Positions 13,101 to 24,350 of a stretch of 64,000 nucleotides of DNA are shown here, piece after piece. Each line of letters starts with the position of its first letter. The stretch's first letter is position 1. A program made the translations under genes and the position numbers. The stretch comes from Argentina anserina (lineage: Eukaryota; Streptophyta; Magnoliopsida; Rosales; Rosaceae): NCBI RefSeq assembly GCF_933775445.1, contig NC_065875.1, forward strand, positions 1,736,001 through 1,800,000. The letters run 5' to 3'. The notes beneath the pieces were generated by a model that worked only from the letters and a program-made list of their open reading frames with translations, was not told where the DNA came from and did not search any database.

Positions 13101-16100
13101 CACTTTGAACTAATTTCACTAAGACTGCAGAATCAGACACCGGCTGTGTCTGCTCAAGCTGAATAATGTGTCTCTCAGTAGCCATTTTAAGCCCAAAAAA
13201 TGATCCCCAGGCCTCAGCATCCAGACTTCCACCAACACCAAGGTTCACTTGAAAACCAATGATCTAATTCCCAAACTGGTCCCTTATCACACCTCCAGCT
13301 CAAATTGTTCCAGAGACAGCGTTCCTAGTTCCATCCACATGTAACTTAAAGAAATTGTCAGCAGGCTTTTACCAAGCAAGATAAGCATGACTGCAGATAG
13401 TCTCAATATTCTTCTTAGATTAGGAGCACTCCATTCATCAATAAACTTCCAGATAATCATATCAGGACAGGAAGGCATGACAAAATTTGAATCGAACCCA
13501 GCCTTATCTTCCATTTCCAGATGAATCAGCAAATGAAAACAAAAGGATTGCAGTACTTGATATTCTTCTGCAGAATATTCATTGCAATACTCTGAGTAGC
13601 AATCCAACCGTTCCAATCAAGAGAAAAGGAGTTGAAAATACCAGACCTAAGAACATACTTTGAATAAATCTGGGGCAATCTCTAAACAGATGCAGAAGAG
13701 TTTCATCAGCATTATGGCAAATAGAGTCACAATAGAGAACCTTAATCTAATTCTCTGAACATTTGTCAATAACTTTTTGTAGACAACAGTCTAAAGAGAA
13801 GTTTTCAACTTAGGAAGGAATGGCCATTTTTCAGATAGTAATCCAATGAGAATTTTGGGGCCTGCTCAAGTCAAACTTGGATTATAAGCAGGACAGAGAA
13901 GTTACCATTACAAGTTTCACCCCAAATGTGAAATCCTTGCCACAGTTTTCAAAAACCAGTGGGAACACTGATAATTAGACTAACAATATCGCTTAACACT
14001 AAGCTATTAAGAAGGTCCATGTTCCACCCACTATCACACCAAAAATCATAGATAACTGTATTCACATTAATATTAGCAGAAGGAAGAGCCAATCTGATAA
14101 GAAAACTGGAACTGAGCCAAGAGTCAAGCCAAAACCGATACATTTTCCATCACCAACTCATCATGTTAGACACTTTCTAAAAAGCTCAGCACCAAAAGCA
14201 ATGCCCCTCCAAGTATTAGGGCAGTCAGAAGGGGGTTTATAATCTTCTTCAATTAAACAAGCGTCATTAAGGTACTTAGCACTATATATAGAAGGCCAGA
14301 GCCCATTACCCTTCTGCATAATTCTCCAACTGGCTTTAGATAGCATAACCTGATTCATATCAGCAGTTAACTTCACTCCCAAACCACCTAGAAGCTTAGG
14401 TTGGCAGGCAATTTCCCAATTAACCAGATGAACGTTTTTCTTATTTTCAGTGTCAACCCATATAAAATGCCTGTTCATCTAATCAATTTTATCACAGAGG
14501 CTAATATGAAATCTAGCAGTTTGCAAAGTATAAATGGGATAAGATGACGTAACAGACTGAACAACAGTGACCCTGCCAGCCATACTTAAAACATTACTCT
14601 TCCAGCTGGATAATCAGCTTTGGATTTTATCAAACAGACTAGCATAAGTGAGCTTATAACTCTATAGTGGATGATAGGCATGCCCAAATACTTCCTACAA
14701 GTTTAGGGTTTATTAGGAGCAATAGTTTTACAGGTCAATGGAGAATAATAAATCCGAGATTTCTGAATGTATTAACTTTTGCTGGTCCATTAGAAGACAG
14801 CATGTTGTTATCAATTCTCTTCAAGTGCCCCAACTCCCAACTTATTCCACTTTTGATGGAAAGCAGATGACAAATTTAGTATCAGCTCATTCTTGTATAC
14901 GACAATAGGGTTGATTATATGAATCTCTTAAGTAAAAAAAAAAGACTAAACCACAGACAACAACTTCAAGGTATTTCTGTGATAGACACGCTCAGTTATA
15001 AATGTTGGAAGCGATAAACTATGGCCCAGTGCAAAGCATCCATTTTCTTATCTAGTTACTTTGAAAGTTTAAGATGTGTGTGTGTGTGTGTGTCAATCAA
15101 GGAAGCTGCAAACCTTATTAGTACATTGATGGCTTCAATAGCACCCAAAACCCCCACAACTCCATCGTACTTTCCAGAGTATGGAATGGCATCAATGTGT
15201 GAACCTGTCGCAACAGCAGAAAGCTCTGGATTAGAGCCATCCCTGCATGCAGACAAGCAAGACCAAGAGCTTTGTCAACCCAATGGTTAAACAGTATCAC
15301 AGAAAGAACAATGTACACAGCTATATATGACAGAGAAGGTGATCTGAGCTTATTATAAGTAGTGAACCTTTTAATGTCATGTTAAGCAGGTCAGACAATT
15401 TAGGTGTGGTCAAGAAGATTTATATTGAGACTATATGTGTGAGGTAGTCCAATCCCGACCCAAGCATGCATGCTGTGATGGGAAATGATGAGAAGTAAAT
15501 GTATATGCAGGCATAAGTACAACTATAATTTTTGCAATACAAATTAATGGATTAGTCACTCGTCAACCCTGCTGGAAGAATGCTTCCATCCATATAGTAC
15601 AGAGCTTAAAGGGGTTGTGTTTCTATAGTAAAGGTTGTTCCTTTATGCTATTTCTGAAAAAGAAAAGTACTTCATATCGCTTGATTCTACATAAGTTAAA
15701 CCTTTAGATACTTTACATGTAATTCAAAGTAGTATCAATATCCATTCATAAAGATGCACAGCTACTCGACTAATATTCTCCCATTACGGGGGTTTAGGAC
15801 GCGTCCTGTGGAGATCAAATTACTGCAATCTATCATGTAGTGGGTTTAAAGTAGAGAATCATTCAATGCAAAGGACCATACACTGGATAAAAACTAATGT
15901 GAATGATAACATTGGATCATATTGTAAATCTAAAGGGACTTGATTACCCAACAAATTCAGAGTTGGACATAGGATACTCACCATCGACCAAATATGTTAC
16001 CAACAGCATCCTCCCTAACAGACAAACCAGAGAGTCCCATCAAGTTCCTGATGAATCTGTCCAAGAAAAATTATCAGCCACATACTGAAGTTAGATTACA

Positions 16101-16828
16101 TCTCGAGTTCTTGACATAAATCACAATATCTGTGTGCTTACCTTTATTTTTTGAATTTGATTTTATCATGTAGCTGCAAATTTTCAGTAAACTTTACATA
16201 TTTAACTTCAAACTCAAACATATAAGCTATCCTATAAATATACACACTATGCAATCCAATACTTGTTGTTTGAGTCGATCCATATAACATCTGTGTAATA
16301 GTCTGTAACTTGAACACACTCGATAACTGAAAGTCTGAATATGTAACTCAAATTCGTGTTATCTATACATTAGTGCAGCATCCAAAGATAAATCAAAGAC
16401 ATGGTTGGAAACAAATTTATTGAATAAAAAATTTGAGAGTGACACACATACCTACGGGCCAAGACATCTTTCTCACTATATAAGACCCTGGTCACTGATG
16501 GGGCAGGTGTATCCGAAAAACTAGCAAGTTCATCAATCTGAAGATAAAACTTTCACAGAATGAACTCATATATGAATCAAGAAACATGCTTTAAGAAATA
16601 AGCCAAAGTCTGCAAATTTGAATACTGCACCTGTTTCTGTAAACCACGAGCATCAACTGATAGTGAAGAAAGGTGAGAGTGTGACTCGTGAATTGGGTAG
16701 CCTGAGAAGTCTTCCATTGTTTTGATAGTTGGGTCTTCATTGTTATGAGCGATGATTGCAGTGAAGAAACAGAGGAAGAAGAAGAAGGAGAGCACAGAGA
16801 GTTCAGAAAGGGAGAATCTGGGAGGCAT
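10134..16828 (-). CDS. UAH: Ureidoglycolate amidohydrolase
   Basis: Twelve exons join in phase to 471 residues, close to the family's usual length: 16828-16631, 16537-16452, 16056-15982, 15242-15114, 12383-12297, 12110-11908, 11814-11712, 11390-11299, 11217-11155, 10922-10682, 10404-10364 and 10231-10134. The N-terminus is a hydrophobic signal peptide (LSVLSFFFFLCFFTAIIA), fitting entry to the secretory pathway/ER. M20-family metal-ligand motifs are visible: GSHIDAIPYSGKYDG, FTSEEPTRFG, ELHIEQGP and AYHDSLFMSR. The FTSEEPTRFG form separates it from allantoate amidohydrolase, which has a SDEEGVRF-type motif. Known role: Mn-dependent hydrolysis of ureidoglycolate to glyoxylate and ammonia, the last step of ureide (purine) breakdown. 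A TATA box lies at 17031-17038. The 2.7-kb fourth intron carries a LINE remnant. All exons look intact. Confidence 0.95.
12840..14880 (-). mobile_element. Decayed LINE (non-LTR retrotransposon) in UAH intron 4
   Basis: Minus-strand translation shows the 3' part of a plant LINE ORF2. Around 14478-14170 is the RT-downstream segment (NWEIACQPKLLGGLGVK, SKASWRIMQKGNGLWPSIY). Near 13370-13190 is an RNase H-like RVT_3 domain (FKLHVDGTRNAVSGTI, AGGVIRDQFGN and SLDAEAWGS). The frames are broken by stops and shifts throughout. The RT catalytic core is missing or unrecognisable. It has the same orientation as the host gene. A poly-A tail and target duplication were not identified, so the ends are approximate. 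Confidence 0.85.
15076..15093. repeat. (TG)n microsatellite
   Basis: About nine GT/TG units in UAH intron 4, some 20 bases from the splice donor of the fourth exon. Confidence 0.85.
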
Positions 16829-17030
16829 TGCTTTCTGAGTTTCAGGATTTGTTAGCAAGCAAACTGCAGAAGTTATCACGTTTGAGTTTCTTAGATGGGA
16901 TTGTATGGGTGGCAATCTGACACTGAATTTGTTTGTTTCTGCAATACTTTTCTGTTGTTTTGTGTTTTTGTGGGTGGTGACATGAGACCGATGTCGTGTT
17001 CATCCATTAAAATGAAGTTCCTAAAAGACC

Positions 17031-17038
17031 CTTATATA
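17031..17038 (-). promoter_or_regulatory. TATA box of UAH
   Basis: TATATAAG on the minus strand, about 200 bases upstream of the UAH ATG at 16828. This places transcription start near 17005 and predicts a 5'UTR of about 175 bases. Confidence 0.5.
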
Positions 17039-17039
17039 G

Positions 17040-17520
17040 ACGAAAGTGCAGAAAATTGGAGGAGCATAAAAAAGGGGTAGTATTGTAAAACTCATCATCT
17101 GTACACCAGAGCATTAACGGCGGGCACACGCGCACGATCTGTAGCACAAGTGCACAACGATGGCAAGGTTGCGATCCCAATCTAAACGGAGATTTTTTGC
17201 TCTACGATTTGAAGAATTTTGCAATCACACGCTATCATAACATGTGCATCGCACGGGCACGAGGCTAGTTTTAAGAATAACCGGCCACTAAAATAAATAA
17301 TTGTTGACTCAAATATTAACAGTTTTACTCATCATCTAAGGTGTATTAGCTTTGACATGAAACCATAGGGATGTAATCTCACTATTTATACTTATCCACT
17401 CTCATGTCGTTTGAGCCTCAATCCACGATTGCCATGGCAGTTTTTTCCTTACCGCCAATACCTCGTGTGGAGATAATTTTGCCAATTTTCCTTTCTCTCA
17501 TGAGTTGAGTTTTTAACTTT
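17040..17520. other. Intergenic
   Basis: Upstream flank of UAH. No gene or clear repeat seen. Confidence 0.4.
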
Positions 17521-18090
17521 GGGTAAATTACTCCTATAGTACATGTTATTTGGCTACTTGGACGATTTGGTACATGATGTATGAAAATGAACAAGGACCC
17601 TCCTTATAACGCCAAATATTACGTTGGGATTCCGGTGAACTGATGAAGCTCTTCGATCACCTGTAAACCACAAACACACGGTATCACGGGGTAAAGACTG
17701 GGCTGGCCGGCCTTCAACGCTTCGATGACTAAGTCAGCTATAAAGATAGACATGTAGAGTTAGGTAGGAGAAAATGTGTGAGTGGAGATGTGGAGGCTTA
17801 CCTTGATGTGGAGAGGAGAGGCGTATTTATAGAGATAAATAGGGTGTAACCAGTGAACTTATGAAACTGCCCTCGTGAGCTAATAATACATGCAATGGGC
17901 TTTTGAGCCAATCAAACCCTAAAACGGTGAGCATTCACGATGTTTAGCCCATTAAAGGGCGTAGCGTTAACATATAGATATTGAACATCCCGTAACCTCA
18001 TGTTCATTCTTCAAAATGGATGAGCAAAAGTGACAATTAAGTCGTTATAGCTTATAGCTAGGGCCCTCGTTACGCATAAGTAATTTACCC
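17521..18090. repeat. Short inverted-repeat element, about 570 bp
   Basis: The left end GGGTAAATTACT is mirrored by AGTAATTTACCC at the right end (terminal ten bases perfect). No credible coding region. The flanks (ACTTT and ATACT) do not give a clear target duplication, so the superfamily is undecided. The interior has a GC-richer patch near 17690-17720 unlike the flanks. Confidence 0.5.
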
Positions 18091-19163
18091 ATACTTGTTT
18101 GGGGATATGCAATATTGCATGCAACTATACTTAAAATGAAATGATCTTGAGAATACTAGGTCTTAAAGTGATGACCGTTATTGAGGATGTTATTCATCAG
18201 TTGACTAAAGGAAATAAGGACGTTAAATAATGCCTACAAGTATTTCATGAATCTGTCGAAGTCATGAGAATACATATTTCCGCCGTATGAGCGACGATAA
18301 GTCTTAAGCATGGGTGGATCCATGTGTTGGCGAGCCTAGGCAACTGCCTAGGCTGGGTTTAAGAGGCTAGGCATATTACATGAAGTTTTTCTGAAGAAAA
18401 GCTGAAGAGGAAGGGCATAATTTGGCAAAACTAAAGGTTGAAGACGACCGCACAGTGACACTACTTTTGAAAAAAAAATTCTCTTTTCTTCTCCAAAAAA
18501 CAACATCTCACTTTAACCAACACTATAATTACAAAAAAAAATCTCATTTTCTCAAAAGAATGATGTCGAATCATTCTCTAAATTTCCAAAAGTAGGACAC
18601 ATGAGTCATGACTATCTATAAACAACACCTACAATGAAAAATAGCTAGTTTAGCTAGCACGAAAGCTTCATTCTCTTTCCTCTTCCAAACCATCCTCAGC
18701 TTCTTCTCTCTTTCCCAGACCTAATACCCCAATTCCAAAACACAATACATCTTCCTCAATTTTTCTTCTCTCATGCAAAGGCAACAACCCTTAAGCCCCT
18801 TAATTATTCAAGTTAGTAATGAATCAATACACTTTATTTGAATCAAATCTATTAATATCGTCATTCTTTTTTTTTCTGATTTGTTCATTCATTGTTTAAT
18901 GAACCAAGAATTATTTGAATGTTTGATTATCAGGTTACTTATTGCCTCAGTGCCTCATTGATCGAATGATTTATGAGTTTGATTAATTTGTTTGAATTGG
19001 TTAAATTTAGACTTATAGTTTAGATGTACAGTATTAGATTATAACATTAAATGCAACTATTTGATTAGATTTATTATGTAAGGACTTTATCCTTTAAAGA
19101 ATGAGATTGATATTGGCCTATTGTGATTTTAGAATTCAATTGTTGATTACAGTGAAATCAGTG

Positions 19164-22100
19164 ATGGGGAGATACTTTCATAAAATTCCAAGAATAGAGG
19201 AACCTTTAAATCCTTCATCATCTATGAAGAAGAGAAAGACCAATGTTGATGGTGAAAGTTCAAAGAGAACTTAACTAGAAGAAATTTTAGAAAATCTTCC
19301 TTCAGACCCTGTTCCACGTCGAAAGCGCATCTTGGATTATGATCCAAATATTCGTGATCAAGTTAGGCGACATTATTTGCTCAAGGGTCCTTGTCAACCT
19401 CGAAACTATAAGTTTTCCCAAAGAGAGATATATGGAACTAAACAGAAGTTTAACGCTTCTTGGTTTGATGATCATCTTGACTGGTTAGAGTATAGCATAG
19501 AGAAAGATGCTTTGTTTTGCCTAAGTTGTTATCCTTTTAAACCAGAATATGGTGATCAAGGAGGCGGTGATACATTTACTGCCAAAGGTTACAACAATTG
19601 GAAGAAAAAACAGGGACTTAAACAACATGTTGGAACTGTTGGTAGTGTTCATAACCAAACTATACTGAATTGCCAGGCTCTTATGAATCAGAAACATTAT
19701 TTAGAGCCAGTTATTAGTCGTCAAGTTGAAGCCTCTAAGCATAAATATTACACTTTTTTGAATGCTTCAATTGATTGTGTTCATTTCTTGTTGCGGCAAG
19801 GTCTTGCTTTTCGTGGTCATGATGAATCTGAATTTTCAAGCAACAAAGGAAACTTTCTTGAGCTTCTAGAATTTCTTGCTGAACATAATGATAGTGTGAA
19901 GGTTGTCGCCTTTGATAATGCTCTTGGAAATCTACAATTGAAATCACCTGCTATACAAAAAGATATTATAAATGCAGTTGCTGTGGAAACTCTTAATGCA
20001 ATCATGTTCGACATGGATAATGCACCATTTTCTATTTTGGTTGATGAAGCTCGGGATAGTTCAGTAAAAGAGCAGATGGGAGTTGTTCTTCGATATGTAG
20101 ATAACAACGGTAAAGTAATTGAGAGATTTGTTGGCATCAAACATGTTAAAGTACTGATGCATGGTCCTTGAAACTTGCAATAGATGAGCTATTTTCTAAA
20201 AATGGGTTGAGCATATCCAATCTGCGAGGACATGGCTATGATAGGGCTAGTAATATGCAAGGTGAGTTCAATGGTCTTAAGGCACTTATCTTGAAAGAAA
20301 ATGATTGTGTCTTTTATGTTCATTGTTTTTCGGCATAAATGCCAATTTGCATCTCAAACTTGGCTGAAATTGTCAATTTGCACCCCGAACTTGCATTTGA
20401 GTCAATTTACCTCCTAAACTTGGTAAAAATTGCCGATTTACACCCCGACCTTGTATTTGAGTCAATTTACTTCCTAAACTTGGTAAAAATTGCCGATTTG
20501 CACCCCATCCGTTAAATTTAACTGTTTCTATCTAATTTTGCGTTACATGTCATGCATTTAAGGGGTAGTATTGTCATTATATATTTATTCATATTGAATA
20601 ATGAAATAAATTAATAAAATTACTTAAGAGGAACACTTGCTACAATTTTGTTTTTTCGAAACATGTTATTGATTTATATATTTATTATTTTATGTGATAT
20701 GGTATGTTAAAAGATATTAGAAAAAATATAAATAAATAAATACATTGAAAATTAAAAATAAATGTGTGTTCCGAGATAATTACTATTCTACCATTGTGTG
20801 TGTCTTAGCCTTATTAGGTTTTCTGTTAGAGATAGATTCGCATCTCTGTAATAGATTAGGACTCCGAATCCTACGGGATTGTGGTTATGTAATGCTTATA
20901 TATTGGCCTCATTATCAATCAATAAACGGTTACGTTCTGTTCTATTACGTCGTTATTATTCTCGTTTTGGTCATCCTCCAACAATGTGTACATATAAAAA
21001 TATATTTATACACAACACACTATATTTGAATGGGTGGGTATATTGAATATATAATTCAAAGTAGGTTTAAGTAGGTAGAAAAAAAGATGTAAATAAATAA
21101 TTTGATTAACAAAATAATTCTCATTTTAAAGAATATTTTTATTTGTTTTTAAGAAAAATATAAATATATAATGACAATACTACCCCTTAAATGCATGACA
21201 TTTGACGCAAAATTAGATAGAAGCAGTTAAATTTAACGGATGGGGTGCAAATCGGCAATTTTTACTAAGTTTAGGAGGTAAATTGACTCAAATACAAGTT
21301 CGGGGTGTAAATCGGCAATTTTTACCAAGTTTAGGAGGTAAATTGACTCAAATGCAAGTTCGGGGTGCAAATTGACAATTTCAGCCAAGTTTGGGGTGCA
21401 AATCGGCATTTATGCCTTGTTTTTCACATCAACTTTAACTTGCTCTTGTTGCTCTAGCTAAAAAACATGTTGTAGTTGCCTCATTTTTTTTAGTGACAAA
21501 AGTGGTTAACCTTGTTGGAGCATCATGTAAACGTCATTATCTTCTTCGGGAGCAGCGAAAAAATGAACTCATAAATGCTCTTCAAAATAATGAGCTTCCA
21601 AGTGGAAGAGGATTAAATCAAGAAACTACTCTTAAACGTCCAGGTGATACACATTGGGGATCACATTACGGTACCTTACTGAGCATTATCTCTATGTTTT
21701 CTTCTACTATTAAGGTGATTGAAATGATTAGTGAAGATTGGACAAATGCTTATCAAAGAGGGGAATGCAATCTGTTGGTAACACAAATGCAATCATTTGA
21801 CTTCATATTTTGTTTGTTTTTAATGATAAAAGTGTTGGGTGTGACAAATGATTTATCACAAGCATTACAGAGAAATGATCAAGATATTGTCAATGTTATG
21901 GATTTAGTGAAGGCAAGCAAGTAACAACTACAAAGAATGAGGGAGGAAGGTGAATGAGATAATTTCCTTTACAAGGTCTATTCTTTTTGTGACAAGCATG
22001 GTATCAAAATTCAAGATATGAATAATCTTTTTATTGCTCATGGGAAATCACATCGTAGGGCTAAAAAGTTAACGGCCCTTCATCATTATCGAGTAGATGT

Positions 22101-22657
22101 CTTTTATTCTGTGATTGATAGACAACTTTCAGACTTGAATGATCGATTTAATGAGGTAAATTCTGATATTTTGATTTGTGTTTTAAGTTTAAGTCCAGAT
22201 GATTCATTTGTTGCTTTTGACAAGTAAAAGTTAATTCGTCTTACTAAATTTTATCCAAGAGATTTTTCTGAAAGAGATGTGTTGTCACTTGAAGACAAGT
22301 TTGATATTTTATGTTAATGATATGTTATCCAGCAATGATTTTTTTGAACTGAAAGGGATCAGTAGTCTTGGAAAAAAATTGGTGGAGACAAGAAAACACA
22401 TAACACATGCATCAATGTACAAACTTCTAACTTTGGCTTTAGTTCTACCAGTTGCGACTGCTTCAGTGGAAATAGTATTCACAGTTATGAACATTGTCAA
22501 TAATCCACTTCGTAATAGAATGAGAGATCAATGGTTGAATGAGAGTTTGCTTGTTTATATTGAGAAAGATGTATTCAATAGTGTTAGTAATGATGCTATA
22601 ATGCAGTGTTTTCAAAACATGAAATCACGTCGTGGACAATTATCTTCTCGTCGTTGA
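19164..22657 (+). pseudogene. hAT transposase (zf-TTF, DUF4371, hAT C-terminal), broken
   Basis: Starts at ATG 19164 (MGRYFHKIPRIEEPL), with an in-frame TAA at 19272. The frame then stays open to 20171, covering a TTF-type zinc finger (ASWFDDHLDWLEYS, DALFCLSCYPF) and the start of DUF4371 (SILVDEARDSS). After a frame break and the nested insertion at 20332-21416 the transposase resumes near 21426 and continues in pieces (21493-21924, 22018-22227). It ends in the hAT dimerisation region (LTLALVLPVATASVE, NPLRNRMRDQW) at 22657. The family resembles plant proteins annotated as zinc finger MYM-type 1-like or TTF-type. Stops, shifts and the insertion make activity impossible. Confidence 0.9.
20332..21416. 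mobile_element. Non-autonomous Mutator-type element with long TIRs, nested in hAT
   Basis: Long terminal inverted repeats of about 250 bp: the left arm begins GGCATAAATGCCAATTTGCA and the right arm ends with its near-complement, closing in GGCATTTATGCC. An exact 9-bp target duplication TTGTTTTTC flanks it (20323-20331 and 21417-21425). A 9-bp duplication with long TIRs fits Mutator-like elements. Each arm holds two to three internal tandem copies of a roughly 60-bp unit (CTCCTAAACTTGG ... TTGCACCCC). The central spacer of about 570 bp contains an LTR-like segment (about 20786-20960) and no transposase. Total 1085 bp. Confidence 0.9.
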
Positions 22658-22767
22658 TTGAATTGTTGTACTGATTTTATTTTTAACTAAAGTAAATTAC
22701 ATTTTCAAGTGACATGCACTTCTTGCCTTGGCTGGGAAAATTTCTTGGATCCGCCACTGGTCTTAAG

Positions 22768-23742
22768 AGATAAAACTCTCAATATTTAAGTATGATATGT
22801 GTATGCATGTACTTGTTGTAATATATTTGACTCGACATCTCATTCGGTTTAAACTCGAAGACCAAGATGATGGCTGAGTGCACCCACACATATGTCAGTG
22901 CTTGATCACAATACGTTATGACGTCAAATCCTTTATCCCAACACAAAGACACTTTAATGAAGCGATGTTAGAATCTGTCTAGATCCGTACGTCAACTTCT
23001 ACGGGACCTATATGACAGCTCACTTGTTGGAAAATTGTGAATTTGGTACTATTAGAAATATCTATGTGTCTACTTTTCCAAGGATACAAACCATTTGATC
23101 ATATCTATCATAATGAGTGAGTTATAACTGTTTTAGTAAAATAAGATGAATCTGTCCGGAAACTGCAGCTGAGTCAACTTCGACAAAGTTTTGTGATCCG
23201 CTCCAAACGAAATAGGTTGTGAGCTATATATCAATGGAAATCCACGGGCGTATACTTTCCAAAAAATTTCACGGTTCATCCATACTTATTGTATTGAAGA
23301 AGTTGTGATTATTTAAGTGTGTGAAGGTCATACCACGCGTGAATCTGATTTTAATTGTAAACTCCTGTTTTGAATTGTTATGCAATTCTCTTTCTTTTGA
23401 TCCATATATGGATACGTGTACATGTTTGATTTAAAAATATTTGGCGAGATTTGATATTCAAATCATTGACTCATTACTATTTTTAAAGAATGTAAAGAGT
23501 ATTTGTATTCGCTATCTATCTAAACTCCGAGATTGAGTTACCGATCAGGAGGAGTTGATTTGTAGACTTCAGGGGGAGTCTCTACCACATGTTATCTTCA
23601 ACTGTAGTTGGTGCGTTGTGCTCTTTTTCCTTTCGATCAAGTTTTTTATTTTACTCAAGAGGTTTTTGTTTTGCTTAGCAATGTTTTTACAGAGGCAACG
23701 GTTATGCACCATGATACATTAGGATCGTGATACCAGTGAGAG
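22768..23742. other. Intergenic, no gene seen
   Basis: AT-rich sequence between the hAT element and the LTR-like repeat, without a recognisable domain in any frame. Confidence 0.4.
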
Positions 23743-23936
23743 TGTTATAGGAGAATTATCTCCGTAATCTTTCGGTGTATCTTGTTCTAATTAGTATATG
23801 TTAGTATCGATAAGGAAGTATATATAATCTCTGATTCTATGAGATACTTAATGTAATGCCTATATAAAAGTATCTTTAATAATAAATAAAGATGATGTTT
23901 CTCTCTATTTAAATGCGTATTACGATATTTATAACA
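23743..23936 (+). repeat. Possible short solo LTR (TRIM-like), 194 bp
   Basis: Begins TGTTATAGG and ends TATAACA, a perfect 7-base terminal inversion with TG...CA ends. It contains a TATA-like word (CTATATAAAAG, about 23860) followed by an AATAAATAAA polyadenylation-like signal, the order expected of an LTR. Flanking five bases (GAGAG and AGAAT) do not match, so the target duplication is absent or decayed. The same word order occurs inside the nested element near 20.8-20.96 kb. Confidence 0.45.
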
Positions 23937-24240
23937 AGAATACAGTAATGAATCCTTATATGGGAGGAAGATACCCGTTATCAGTGACGTGTTAATGGCA
24001 ATTAGCTTGTGATAGAATCCGTCATATCCATATTAGCTTGTGTTAATAATATAATCTATATCATCCTAGCTACCTCATATACATTTTGAAATTAATATAA
24101 AAATGGTATAATATATATATATATATATATTAAAGGTATTTCCTAATCTGACAAAGAGTCCGTCTCCTAATTGAATTCGATTTTGTAGCCCTAATCTTGA
24201 GGGATTGAAGTTCACTTAAATATTATAAATACAAACGTAG
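23937..24240. other. Upstream flank of F-box gene
   Basis: Contains an (AT)n tract at about 24109-24130, and otherwise AT-rich sequence. No clear core promoter was chosen. Confidence 0.4.
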
Positions 24241-24350
24241 AAACGAATGTGAGAAGCAGAAAACCTAAAAGCCGAACCGACAAACGCAACCCAAGCCCCA
24301 CTGATCGATCAAGGGCTCATCCGATTCTTTGTTCTGCGCTTCATATAATT

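Larger units (their letters stand above)
18309..22759 (+). mobile_element. hAT-superfamily DNA transposon, full-length, inactivated
   Basis: The element is bounded by an exact 8-bp target site duplication GTCTTAAG (18301-18308 and 22760-22767). The terminal inverted repeats are CATGGGTGGATCC on the left and CAGTGGCGGATCC on the right (outer 13 bases, two mismatches). An 8-bp duplication with short TIRs is the hAT hallmark. The interior encodes a zf-TTF/DUF4371/hAT-dimerisation transposase on the plus strand, now broken and interrupted by a nested element at 20332-21416. Total length 4451 bp, or about 3.36 kb without the nested insertion and its duplicated site. Confidence 0.95.

Noticed and set aside
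10134..16828. Allantoate amidohydrolase (AAH) as identity of the M20-family gene
   Set aside because: The paralog is related, but the metal-site motif FTSEEPTRFG, the GNGGHAGAVLMP segment and the C-terminus GYSHKPEEYSS are of the ureidoglycolate amidohydrolase type, not the SDEEGVRF type.
19735..20140. Minus-strand open frames over the hAT transposase
   Set aside because: They are antisense shadows of the zf-TTF/DUF4371 coding sequence.
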